A stretch of 9,528 nucleotides of DNA from Gammaproteobacteria bacterium (GCA_015494335.1 WGBK01000253.1:1-9528); one strand, 5' to 3'. Shown: positions 1 to 6,021, counted from the first letter of the stretch. Translations and numbers: made by a program. Notes: generated by a model from the sequence alone, not told the origin.

Positions 1-358
1 CCTGCGGACTGGTCAATTTGTATATGGCGCGGCGACATTTGTTGCGAGCAACATAGGGTCAGTGTGTCCGAGATCCGCCAAAGGACCCGAATATCGGGGA
101 AATCGGCACAATAGCGGGCCACACACCGCCAGATAGCGCGGATTGGTGCCCCAATTCTTTCGGCTCAAGAACAAATGCATCGCAATGTCGCTATCAGAGT
201 GAATAGATCAGACGTTCCCTAAAAAAGGCCAGTGCCTTCTTTGCGAAAGAAATGAAGTGAGATTCGGCTTCATCCGGGCACACCGGGCAGCCTACCCGAT
301 CCGGGTACTGTGCCGAGTGATGCAAGATCCATCAACGCTTTGAGATTCGGACGCAATA
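1..358. other. Region without a convincing gene; structured DNA/RNA
   Basis: No reading frame here has both a credible start and recognisable content. Frames open at the left edge run only 37 to about 50 codons, which is not significant. On the minus strand a 43-codon frame without ATG contains a CPVCP motif and ends near 191; it may be decayed coding sequence or chance. The stretch holds a compound inverted repeat. GGCACA (277-282) pairs with TGTGCC (309-314) and encloses TACCCG (293-298), ATC, CGGGTA (302-307). A weak terminator-like hairpin lies at 221-238. I cannot assign a function. Confidence 0.5.
221..238 (-). terminator. Weak intrinsic terminator candidate
   Basis: Read on the minus strand, AAGGC, loop ACTG, GCCTT is followed directly by a T tract (six T in total, 226 down to 221). 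The stem is only 5 bp, so this is a weak candidate. It lies about 130 nt beyond the stronger terminator at 359-386, so it would act on a separate short transcript or as a back-up. Confidence 0.3.
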
Positions 359-386
359 AAAGGGCCGGGTCAATGCCCGGCCTTTT
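359..386 (-). terminator. Intrinsic terminator of the FG-GAP lipoprotein gene
   Basis: A long hairpin has arms 359-369 and 376-386 (11 pairs, one of them G-T) and the 6-nt loop 370-375. Its core is GGCCGGG paired with CCCGGCC. On the minus strand the hairpin is followed by a T-rich stretch (TTTTATT). It begins 20 nt after the stop codon of the minus-strand gene ending at 407. The A/T flanks on both sides would let it work in either direction. Confidence 0.85.
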
Positions 387-406
387 GCGTGCTTTGTGTT
401 ATCTGT

Positions 407-1606
407 TTACTGCTTGATGAAATTACCATTTCCATCATTCAGATAAGCGACTCCGTCCCCTTTGTCATCGGAGGCCAGATCCAGATAGCCATCACCATTG
501 GCATCCTGCACCCGTAGCCATGGAAACCAGTTATCGGCATCTCCGCCCGGGTTATCGATGCGTGTAGCCGTTTCATCGGTAAAGTTGCGACTACCGTTAT
601 TGATCAGCACTTGCAAGGTTCGGCCCATGTTGAAGCCTTTACCCGGGCCATCGTCTCCATCGCGGGTGCGGTTGACGATCAAATCACGATCTCCGTCGTT
701 ATCAATATCTTCGGCATCAAAATCCATGGCTGAGCCAAAATATTGAACAGCCGGTATGACCATTCGATTGGAAGCGCTGAATGAGCCGCTGCTGCTGCCC
801 CAGTAAATACTGGTTTTATCACCATCACGCTCAAAACCGCCCACCAGCAAATCGACGAATCCATCTTCATCGACATCAATCAATTCGGCGCTGAACACCT
901 TGCTGATGCTGCCATCAAATCGATCGGTTTTCTTGGTCAAGTTGCCATTGCCATCGTTGATGTAAAAGAAGGGATCCATGCCGCCGATGAATACATCCAT
1001 GTCTCCGTCGTTATCGATGTCTGCGGCGGCACCGCCATGGAAGAAGCCTTTTTCCGGCAGTTTGCTCCAGCTGAAAAGACCAGATGATTGTTGCATGACC
1101 AGCTTGGGATTCTCTCCGGGAAACGGGTTGGCATCATAGCCATGATCGAGAATCAGGATATCGTCCAGACTATCGCCATTGAAATCAGCCACGATACTTT
1201 TGCGTGAATGTGTAGCCGGCGGCGCGCTGGCATCAACGAACGAATCCGCTGATGCAGTAAATGACGTGCCATTGCCATTGTTCAGATACATCATGCTGCC
1301 GGGGGTCAGCTCGGTTTGTGACAGATATTTTCCAGATGCCATGAAGATGTCGGTATCGCCATCCTGATCGGCATCGAGGTAGGCGATGGCATCACGCAGA
1401 TTGGCGGCACCAGGCAGGGTGAGACTGGAATAATCTACCCATACACCCGGCCGCGCCGCATGACTATAAGAGGTGCCCAGATTGGCGTCGGTTGCGGCGC
1501 TGATACCAAGATTCACGACGCTTGATCCGCCGCCACTCCCACCACTACTCCCACCGCAAGCCATTAAACTCATCGATAACATGGATACAACTGCAGGTTT
1601 TATCAT
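407..1606 (-). CDS. FG-GAP/VCBS-repeat lipoprotein
   Basis: This is a 399-aa exported lipoprotein. The N-terminus is a short signal peptide with the lipobox LMAC, placing the lipidated Cys at residue 17, followed by a flexible Gly/Ser-rich linker (18-29). The body carries six acidic loops of the Dx[DN]xDGxxD kind, at about residues 78, 141, 196, 244, 300 and 368. They are spaced 48 to 68 residues apart, each followed by hydrophobic strand residues. This is the calcium-binding pattern of FG-GAP/VCBS repeats, which fold as an integrin-like beta-propeller. Such proteins usually sit at the outer membrane or cell surface in adhesion or binding roles; the ligand here is unknown. The ATG at 1606 has AAGGT about 8 nt upstream. 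The gene stands alone, ends in its own terminator, and is more AT-rich than the nir genes. No catalytic domain is visible. Confidence 0.85.
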   Translation of the reverse strand: MIKPAVVSMLSMSLMACGGSSGGSGGGSSVVNLGISAATDANLGTSYSHAARPGVWVDYSSLTLPGAANLRDAIAYLDADQDGDTDIFMASGKYLSQTELTPGSMMYLNNGNGTSFTASADSFVDASAPPATHSRKSIVADFNGDSLDDILILDHGYDANPFPGENPKLVMQQSSGLFSWSKLPEKGFFHGGAAADIDNDGDMDVFIGGMDPFFYINDGNGNLTKKTDRFDGSISKVFSAELIDVDEDGFVDLLVGGFERDGDKTSIYWGSSSGSFSASNRMVIPAVQYFGSAMDFDAEDIDNDGDRDLIVNRTRDGDDGPGKGFNMGRTLQVLINNGSRNFTDETATRIDNPGGDADNWFPWLRVQDANGDGYLDLASDDKGDGVAYLNDGNGNFIKQ

Positions 1607-1632
1607 TGTTTTTACCTTTGTAATTAAGCGAA

Positions 1633-1638
1633 TTTATA
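1633..1638 (-). promoter_or_regulatory. Candidate -10 element for the FG-GAP lipoprotein gene
   Basis: On the minus strand TATAAA lies in an AT-rich stretch, about 27 nt upstream of the lipoprotein start codon. No good -35 hexamer is found at 16 to 18 bp spacing, so this is only a candidate. Confidence 0.3.
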
Positions 1639-1679
1639 GTGTAGACGGTATTTGAGGGTTTTCAGGTGTGAAGTAAAAA

Positions 1680-1868
1680 ATGAGGCGTATCAAAGAGATG
1701 ATTTCCAGTATTCTGGCCGAATTCCATATCGAAAGTTGTAACTATTCGCTCAGCGACTGAGAAACCCTTTTCCTAAAGAGCTGGAAACAGGCCGGTCGCG
1801 ACCTGCTCAAGGCCTGGGATAACGCCGAAGCCCGCGAAATCGCCCAGGGCAAGGAGAAATCCCGCTGA
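1680..1868 (+). pseudogene. Interrupted small ORF (in-frame TGA) coupled to next gene
   Basis: From the ATG at 1680 a frame runs 26 codons to TGA at 1758-1760. It continues in the same frame for another 35 codons to a second TGA at 1866-1868, which overlaps the ATG of the next gene (TGATG). The second part is coding-like: high GC3, and it includes the stretch KQAGRDLLKAWDNAEAREIA. It has no start codon of its own. The first part is AT-rich with less biased codon use. The simplest reading is that the second part is the 3' end of an older gene once translationally coupled to the 209-aa gene, and that its 5' part was lost at a junction near 1740-1775. A nonsense mutation in a small gene is the alternative. 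I do not recognise the family. Confidence 0.4.
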
Positions 1869-2497
1869 TGCGCTACATCCTGCCGTTGTTGATCACCCTG
1901 TTCCTGCTGCTTCCTGGTGCCCAGGCACAACCGAACAGCGAGCTGTTTCAGGGATTGCTGAAGGAAGTAGATCTGGAGTTCCGTGAACCCGGCCGTGACT
2001 TCGAGCGACTGCCGGTCGAACCGGATTTCGTCATGCCCTACGAGGCGCGTTACCGCAGCCGCGACGGCGAGCTGGAAATCCGCTATGCCATCCGGCCACT
2101 GGGGCGCATCGAGATCGACTACGAAGATCCTCACAATGCAGCCCCCGCCCCGAACGACCTGTTCAACATGCTGTTCCGCGCCCTCAGTGAAACCCTGGCA
2201 CGGAACCACGATGTGCTGAGCCGGGAATACGAGGCAGACAAGGCGCGGCAGGAGTATCGCGCCGGATGGGCGGCCGTGGGCGTGTTCGACCTTGCCGAGG
2301 GCATCAGCGAGGATTACGATCAGGGCATGCTGATCGCCATACACCAGAACGACAAGGCCGATGCCTATCTGCTGTTCCTGACTCGGGATCTCGGCGCGCA
2401 GAAGCCACGCATCCGCAAGCTGCGCGACAGCCTGCGCTTCCGCCATTTCGAAAACCCGATCAACGAACCCGACTTGCAGGAGGGTGTCGCTCAATGA
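1868..2497 (+). CDS. Exported protein of unknown function (209 aa)
   Basis: I do not recognise this protein. It begins with a clear Sec signal peptide (residues 1-20, hydrophobic core LPLLITLFLLL, likely cleavage after AQA), so the mature part should be periplasmic. That part is rich in charged residues. It contains strand-like stretches around 60-85 (alternating charged and hydrophobic residues, EIRYAIRPLG) and 130-165 (WAAVGVFDL, then QGMLIAIHQNDKADAYLLFL), which suggests a mixed alpha/beta fold. There is no Cys pair, heme motif or catalytic signature that I can identify. The ATG at 1868 overlaps the stop of the preceding remnant, with AAGGAG 11 nt upstream. The stop overlaps the next start (ATGA), so it is translationally coupled to the exported nuclease-like protein. 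A shared periplasmic role is an inference from this coupling only. Confidence 0.8.
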   Translation: MRYILPLLITLFLLLPGAQAQPNSELFQGLLKEVDLEFREPGRDFERLPVEPDFVMPYEARYRSRDGELEIRYAIRPLGRIEIDYEDPHNAAPAPNDLFNMLFRALSETLARNHDVLSREYEADKARQEYRAGWAAVGVFDLAEGISEDYDQGMLIAIHQNDKADAYLLFLTRDLGAQKPRIRKLRDSLRFRHFENPINEPDLQEGVAQ

Positions 2498-3057
2498 AAC
2501 CTCGGTCTACCGGATCGCTGTTGGCCGTGCTGACCAGCCTGATGATGAGTCTTTCGCCCGCCTCGGCCGATCAGCGCAGCATACCTAAGGAATCGATCCA
2601 GGTCGAAGATGGCGACACCCTGTCGGTCACCTTCGATGGAAAGCCCTTGCGCATCCAGTTGATCGGCATCGACACGCCGGAGGATCGGGACAATCCCAAG
2701 CTGCGGGTCGATCTCAAGCGCACCGGCCTGACAGCCGAAGTCCTGCGCCCAATGGGGGAAAGCGCCACTCGCCTGCTGCGCTTTCTGATCGATACCCAGG
2801 GGCCTGTTTTCCTGCTCGACTACCGACCGGATCAACCTGATCGCTACGGACGCATACCCGGAGACCTGCGGGGTCTGAACCAGACGGATTCCGTCGCAGA
2901 ACAGATGCTGTCGGACGGCTATGCCGTCGTCATCGGCCGCGGCTTGCCACCGCAGAGAGCCGAGGCTTTGAAAACAAGAGAAAACCAAGCCCGCAAGACC
3001 GGGCGCGGTATCTGGAGGCTTTACCCTGAAGTCAGCCGGGCCTGGGCGGGACGATAG
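2494..3057 (+). CDS. Exported thermonuclease (SNase-like) family protein, altered active site
   Basis: This is a 187-aa member of the staphylococcal nuclease (TNase, OB-fold) family. The N-terminal 25 residues form a signal peptide (cleavage near PASA, then DQRS), so it acts outside the cytoplasm. The family pattern is clear: EDGDT at 38-42 (Asp41 matches metal-ligand Asp21 of S. aureus nuclease), GIDTPE at 58-63 (Asp60, Thr61 and Glu63 match Asp40, Thr41 and Glu43), and DRYGR at 116-120 (Arg120 matches Arg87). It ends with ENQARKTGRGIW, typical of the C-terminal helix. The position matching catalytic Arg35, five residues before Asp60, is Gln55 (codon CAG); an Arg lies two residues earlier. 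Phosphodiesterase activity may therefore be weak or lost. The ATG at 2494 overlaps the upstream stop by 4 nt and has AGGAGG 10 nt upstream; longer in-frame starts would lie inside the upstream gene and remove the signal peptide. Confidence 0.85.
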   Translation: MKPRSTGSLLAVLTSLMMSLSPASADQRSIPKESIQVEDGDTLSVTFDGKPLRIQLIGIDTPEDRDNPKLRVDLKRTGLTAEVLRPMGESATRLLRFLIDTQGPVFLLDYRPDQPDRYGRIPGDLRGLNQTDSVAEQMLSDGYAVVIGRGLPPQRAEALKTRENQARKTGRGIWRLYPEVSRAWAGR

Positions 3058-3072
3058 GAAACTTTTGTAGCG

Positions 3073-4017
3073 TTACGGAAAGAGACGCCTTTTCAGATCG
3101 CTATTCAACTTGTGCAAGCTGTGGCATCGGGCACAGGCCAGCACCGCAGCCTCGCCCAAGCTCATGCGCAGTTTCTTCAGGTCTTCACGCGCGATGGCAC
3201 GCTGCAGGTCGGTGAAGGCCTTGCGCGTCTTGCCGCCGAAGATGCGCTCATAGGGGTCGCGTTCCTTGTGACACTGGATGCAACTGTGGCTGAGTAGACC
3301 CAGCTCGTCCTCGAGCCGGTAGCCTGCCTCTCCAGCCGCTTTCCAACGGTCATCCTCGGCCGCAATGCGAATGCGATTGACGGTGCGGCTGAGTCGTTTC
3401 ATGAAATCCGGATAGCGGCTGTCCGGCATGCCTTCAATCAGCTCGATCTCGCTGAAATCCGGCGTGCGGAACTTCAACGCCGCCAATGCCTGGTAATCCT
3501 GATGGCAGGACACGCATTGCTTTCCGACGGCCTTGGCATCTTTTCGGATACGCGCAAACTCATCCGTTGACACGGCCTTCAGCAAGGCCTCCAGTCGTTT
3601 CATATCCAGCCGGTCCTCCCACTCCGGCACCATCTCGCCGAGCTTGCGGTATTTCTCGTCGAGGATTCTGGCCCATTTGCGTACATGCTCGCCATCTTCC
3701 GCCGCCGCGTACTCGTCGATGGCCTGCAGGGCCCTGCGCAGGGAAAACATGGTATGCAGCCAGACCTGGCGCTGATTGACCGGCTTGTACCACTGCGCCA
3801 GGGATTCGGGAAGGTCAATCCGGCTTTCCGGATCTTCCCCGGCGGACCAGACTGTTTGCAGAAAAACAAGAGAAAAGACAAAGGCGATAAATCTGTCCGT
3901 TCTTCGAAGGAAAGACTTACGAGAGGATTTTCCCGCTTTTTTTTCGATTTCCGTATTACGCTGCACAAACACCCCCGGCTTGCAACCTTGTCTATGGACG
4001 TTTTGCATTCGTTTCAT
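3073..4017 (-). CDS. Exported tri-heme c-type cytochrome
   Basis: The protein is largely helical and exported, with three CxxCH heme c sites: Cys168-Cys171-His172 (CVSCH), Cys246-Cys249-His250 (CIQCH) and Cys295-Cys298-His299 (CARCH), counting from the ATG at 4017. The first helical domain ends in QCVSCHQDY, resembling cytochrome c'-type four-helix bundles, where CxxCH lies in the last helix. The second half carries the other two hemes. A hydrophobic segment (about 43-57) ending in VWSA is the likely signal peptide. The start is uncertain. An in-frame GTG at 4050 and ATGs at 4017 and 4008 have no good ribosome binding site, and a GTG at 3966 would give a more normal signal peptide length. The gene follows the cytochrome cd1 gene but lies beyond its terminator. 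A role as electron carrier to the cd1 enzyme is inferred from position. I do not recognise a named family. Confidence 0.8.
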   Translation of the reverse strand: MKRMQNVHRQGCKPGVFVQRNTEIEKKAGKSSRKSFLRRTDRFIAFVFSLVFLQTVWSAGEDPESRIDLPESLAQWYKPVNQRQVWLHTMFSLRRALQAIDEYAAAEDGEHVRKWARILDEKYRKLGEMVPEWEDRLDMKRLEALLKAVSTDEFARIRKDAKAVGKQCVSCHQDYQALAALKFRTPDFSEIELIEGMPDSRYPDFMKRLSRTVNRIRIAAEDDRWKAAGEAGYRLEDELGLLSHSCIQCHKERDPYERIFGGKTRKAFTDLQRAIAREDLKKLRMSLGEAAVLACARCHSLHKLNSDLKRRLFP

Positions 4018-4024
4018 TTTTCTG

Positions 4025-4038
4025 TTGACCAGAATCAG
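4025..4038 (-). promoter_or_regulatory. Candidate FNR/DNR-like box for tri-heme cytochrome gene
   Basis: TTGAC, CAGA, ATCAG matches 8 of 10 conserved positions of the FNR/DNR consensus TTGAT-N4-ATCAA. If it acts as a class II activator site (centre -41.5), transcription would start near 3990. That would rule out the start codons at 4050, 4017 and 4008 and favour the GTG at 3966. The -10 sequence at that spacing is poor (CATAGA, a few bases off), so this is weaker than the pair at 5923-5967. Confidence 0.4.
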
Positions 4039-4089
4039 TTTATACGACACGGCTATTGGAAGGAAGAAGAACCAGAAAAGCCGAGCAAC

Positions 4090-4118
4090 AAAAAAGGGGC
4101 GCCCGAAGCGCCCCTTTT
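4090..4118 (-). terminator. Strong intrinsic terminator after the cytochrome cd1 gene
   Basis: A perfect 7-bp GC stem has GGGGCGC at 4096-4102 and GCGCCCC at 4108-4114, with a 5-nt loop that reads TTCGG on the minus strand. It is flanked by A6 (4090-4095) and T4 (4115-4118), so the minus-strand transcript ends in six T. It begins about 30 nt after the stop codon of the cd1 gene and separates that gene from the tri-heme cytochrome gene. The A/T flanks allow action in both directions. Confidence 0.9.
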
Positions 4119-4146
4119 ATGGCTTGCAGCCGTGTCATCCTAAGAC

Positions 4147-5802
4147 CTAGTGACCTCCCGTCTCGTGACGGCGATGCACCGCGAAGATACCGGTCGGGGT
4201 CTTGATACCCTTCAGGGTCTTGACCAGCTTCAGGCTTTCATCGTCATAGATACGGACCACATTCTCCTTCCAGTCCGATACATAGATGTACTTGCCTTCG
4301 GTATCCGGCTCGGGATGAACCGTCAGGGTTCCGTCATTGATATGCTTGACGGTCTTGAACGGCGGCTTTCTTTCGAACACGGTGATTTCACTCGGGTTCG
4401 GCGGGAAGATCGAATCCGCCCAGACATATTTCATATTGTCGGCAGCGCGGATGAAGAGACCCGGTGCGTCCGTGCCCACCGTACCAACGATCTTGTTGTT
4501 GTCGGTACGCCAGATGGTGACCTTGCCTTCACCGATATGAGGTGTAGCGGCATATTCGACACCGTCTTCCTTCCAGACTGCACCTTCACCCGGATGCGGC
4601 TTCTTGCCGGTCTTGATCTGCTTGATGATTTTCATCTTGGCAACATCGATCGCGGCCACCCAGTCTGAGCTTTGCGATGCCAGGTAGAAGGTCTTGTTGT
4701 CCTCATTGAGGAAACCGTCATGCAGGATCTTGCCGACCTTGTCGACCTTGGCGATCGGAAAATCAGGCTTGCTCCAGTCGATGCGCCAGACCTGACCACC
4801 CTCTTTCAATGCCATCAGGAAATAGGGACCGACCTTGTTCGGATCGACATCGTTGACGGAGCAGATCCGGGAATCGACATAGTCACCATCGGGATCTTTC
4901 ACATGATGGGTGTCTATGACCTTCAGCGGCTCGAGTGTATGCGCATCAACGATAACGGCCTGAGTCGGAATATACATGCCAGTCAGCAGGTATTTGCCGT
5001 TATCGGAAATCGCGATTCCGCGAGCATCCAGGCCCAGACGAACCTTTTTCTCGGCCTGCAGGGTTTTCAGGTTGTACTTGTACAGCCAGCCATCGCGACC
5101 CAGATTATAACCATAGCGACCGTCGGGGCTGAAGGTGTAGCCATGTGCCCGTGCACCGGCAGGCAAATGCGCCACGACACTTTGCGTCTTGGTGTTGATG
5201 ACGGCAACACTGAAGTTTTCACGCTCGGTCACGAACAGCAGGTCGTCGACATTGTCAGGCGGTGTTACCTGGCCATTTTCCGACGGCTTGACATCCTGCA
5301 AGGTTGCCATCATCTGTTCCTTGGTCCACTTGAAGTCCTTCGGAGGTGGCGTGTTATAGATATGCTGGGTGATCGCCTTGATTTCTTCATCGGTCAATCT
5401 AACACCGATTGGATTGGCATCCGTTGACCATGCCGGCATGGCCGTGCCCGGACGACCGGAGCGAACGGTTTCATAAATGGCTTCTTCCGGGAAGGGGTAA
5501 ACAAAACGCCCCGCCTTCTTGGCCGCCTTGCCCTTCAGACCATTTCGCAAGCGATCCATCGTGATATTGGGTCCCGTCGCGCCGGTCAACTTGGGGTTGT
5601 GACAACCACCACATTCGGAACTGACGAATTCGACGATCGAACGCCCCCTGACTGTTTTTGCCGGTTTGACATCCTTGTAAGACGGATGAGTGGCGAATGC
5701 CGCCGTAGAACCCAGGGACATGGCTACCGCAATTCCGATACTGCTCATCGTTCTCGCGACAGCGCTACGGTTTTTCTTCCTGGTTGCATCAGATTTAAGC
5801 AT
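4147..5802 (-). CDS. nirS: Cytochrome cd1, NirS-like nitrite reductase (divergent)
   Basis: This 551-aa periplasmic protein has the cytochrome cd1 layout. It has a signal peptide (1-37, ending AAFA), then a heme c domain with CGGCH (Cys64, Cys67, His68) and a probable Met122 ligand in AMPAW. The linker NTPPP (150-154) resembles the NirS linker, and an eight-bladed d1 propeller fills about 185-551. His220 (ARAHGYTFSPDGRY) fits the proximal d1 ligand. His361 (ILHDGF) and His403 (KKPHPGEGA) match the two distal catalytic histidines of NirS (His327 and His369 in Pseudomonas aeruginosa). The family reduces nitrite to nitric oxide. The ATG at 5802 is chosen because GGGAG lies 8 nt upstream; in-frame ATGs at 5817 and 5850 lack a site. 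The C-terminus (TPTGIF, then RRHETGGH) differs from classical NirS, and the heme c domain is diverged. NirN, the related dehydrogenase, is the main alternative. The catalytic histidines, separate promoter and terminator favour NirS. Confidence 0.75.
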   Translation of the reverse strand: MLKSDATRKKNRSAVARTMSSIGIAVAMSLGSTAAFATHPSYKDVKPAKTVRGRSIVEFVSSECGGCHNPKLTGATGPNITMDRLRNGLKGKAAKKAGRFVYPFPEEAIYETVRSGRPGTAMPAWSTDANPIGVRLTDEEIKAITQHIYNTPPPKDFKWTKEQMMATLQDVKPSENGQVTPPDNVDDLLFVTERENFSVAVINTKTQSVVAHLPAGARAHGYTFSPDGRYGYNLGRDGWLYKYNLKTLQAEKKVRLGLDARGIAISDNGKYLLTGMYIPTQAVIVDAHTLEPLKVIDTHHVKDPDGDYVDSRICSVNDVDPNKVGPYFLMALKEGGQVWRIDWSKPDFPIAKVDKVGKILHDGFLNEDNKTFYLASQSSDWVAAIDVAKMKIIKQIKTGKKPHPGEGAVWKEDGVEYAATPHIGEGKVTIWRTDNNKIVGTVGTDAPGLFIRAADNMKYVWADSIFPPNPSEITVFERKPPFKTVKHINDGTLTVHPEPDTEGKYIYVSDWKENVVRIYDDESLKLVKTLKGIKTPTGIFAVHRRHETGGH

Positions 5803-5810
5803 AGTATTCG

Positions 5811-5815
5811 CTCCC
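5811..5815 (-). promoter_or_regulatory. Ribosome binding site fixing the cytochrome cd1 start
   Basis: GGGAG on the minus strand lies 8 nt before the ATG at 5802. It selects this start over the in-frame ATGs at 5817 and 5850 and gives a normal-length signal peptide. Confidence 0.75.
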
Positions 5816-5894
5816 ATGGTCAGGGTTAATAATGAAAAGTCACCAGCCATTCCCCACTCCGAATCAAACCAGTAACCTCAAGGCTATGAAGGTT

Positions 5895-5900
5895 AATCTA
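5895..5900 (-). promoter_or_regulatory. -10 element of the cytochrome cd1 promoter
   Basis: TAGATT on the minus strand matches 4 of 6 bases of TATAAT. With transcription starting at 5888 it occupies -12 to -7, and the FNR/DNR box at 5923-5936 is then centred exactly at -41.5, the class II activator geometry. No -35 hexamer is needed in that arrangement. The leader would be about 85 nt. Confidence 0.6.
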
Positions 5901-5922
5901 CTGGCAGCACAAGGCAGGCACC

Positions 5923-5936
5923 TTGACAAATATCAA
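5923..5936 (-). promoter_or_regulatory. FNR/DNR-type box, promoter-proximal (cytochrome cd1 gene)
   Basis: TTGAC, AAAT, ATCAA matches 9 of 10 conserved bases of the FNR/ANR/DNR consensus TTGAT-N4-ATCAA. It lies 121 nt upstream of the cd1 start codon and is centred 41.5 bp upstream of the start site implied by the -10 at 5895-5900. Boxes of this kind activate denitrification genes under low oxygen (FNR/ANR) or in response to nitric oxide (DNR). Which regulator acts cannot be read from the box. Confidence 0.8.
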
Positions 5937-5953
5937 TCCCGAAAACTATTCTC

Positions 5954-5967
5954 TTGACCCAGATCAA
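5954..5967 (-). promoter_or_regulatory. Second FNR/DNR-type box, upstream (cytochrome cd1 gene)
   Basis: TTGAC, CCAG, ATCAA is another 9 of 10 match. It is centred 31 bp (about three helical turns) from the first box, at about -72.5 relative to the inferred start site. Two boxes on the same helix face suggest cooperative binding or two different FNR-family regulators. Confidence 0.75.
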
Positions 5968-6000
5968 GAAAATGGCCACGCAGAAAATAGTCGGGAACTT

Positions 6001-6021
6001 TATTTATGTGCGCCATAAATA
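6001..6021. repeat. AT-rich inverted repeat between DUF3365 and cd1 genes
   Basis: TATTTATG (6001-6008) and CATAAATA (6014-6021) form a perfect 8-bp inverted repeat around the 5-nt core TGCGC. It lies directly after the stop codon of the DUF3365 gene (6022-6024). No T tract follows on the minus strand, so it is a poor intrinsic terminator. It could be an operator or a 3'-end stabilising hairpin. Confidence 0.45.

Noticed and set aside
1..170. Open frames running off the left edge
   Set aside because: The open stretches are about 37 to 50 codons with no recognisable motif, which is expected by chance at this composition.
1758..1791. Selenocysteine codon with SECIS-like hairpin
   Set aside because: The hairpin lacks the bacterial SECIS apical GU loop and spacing, no selenoprotein family is recognised, and a rearrangement explains the in-frame TGA more simply.
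2266..2493. Extended start of the nuclease-like gene at 2266
   Set aside because: That extension lies inside the 209-aa gene in another frame and would bury the signal peptide. The ATG at 2494 has AGGAGG and the usual ATGA overlap.
1742..2494. Minus-strand ORF of 250 codons opposite the 209-aa gene
   Set aside because: The plus-strand gene has a signal peptide, a ribosome binding site and a coupled neighbour. The minus frame shows no recognisable motif and lies antisense to it.
4147..5802. Calling the cd1 protein NirF or NirN
   Set aside because: NirF lacks a covalent heme c, and this protein has CGGCH. NirN cannot be fully excluded, but both distal catalytic histidines of NirS, the NTPPP linker and the dedicated FNR/DNR promoter favour NirS.
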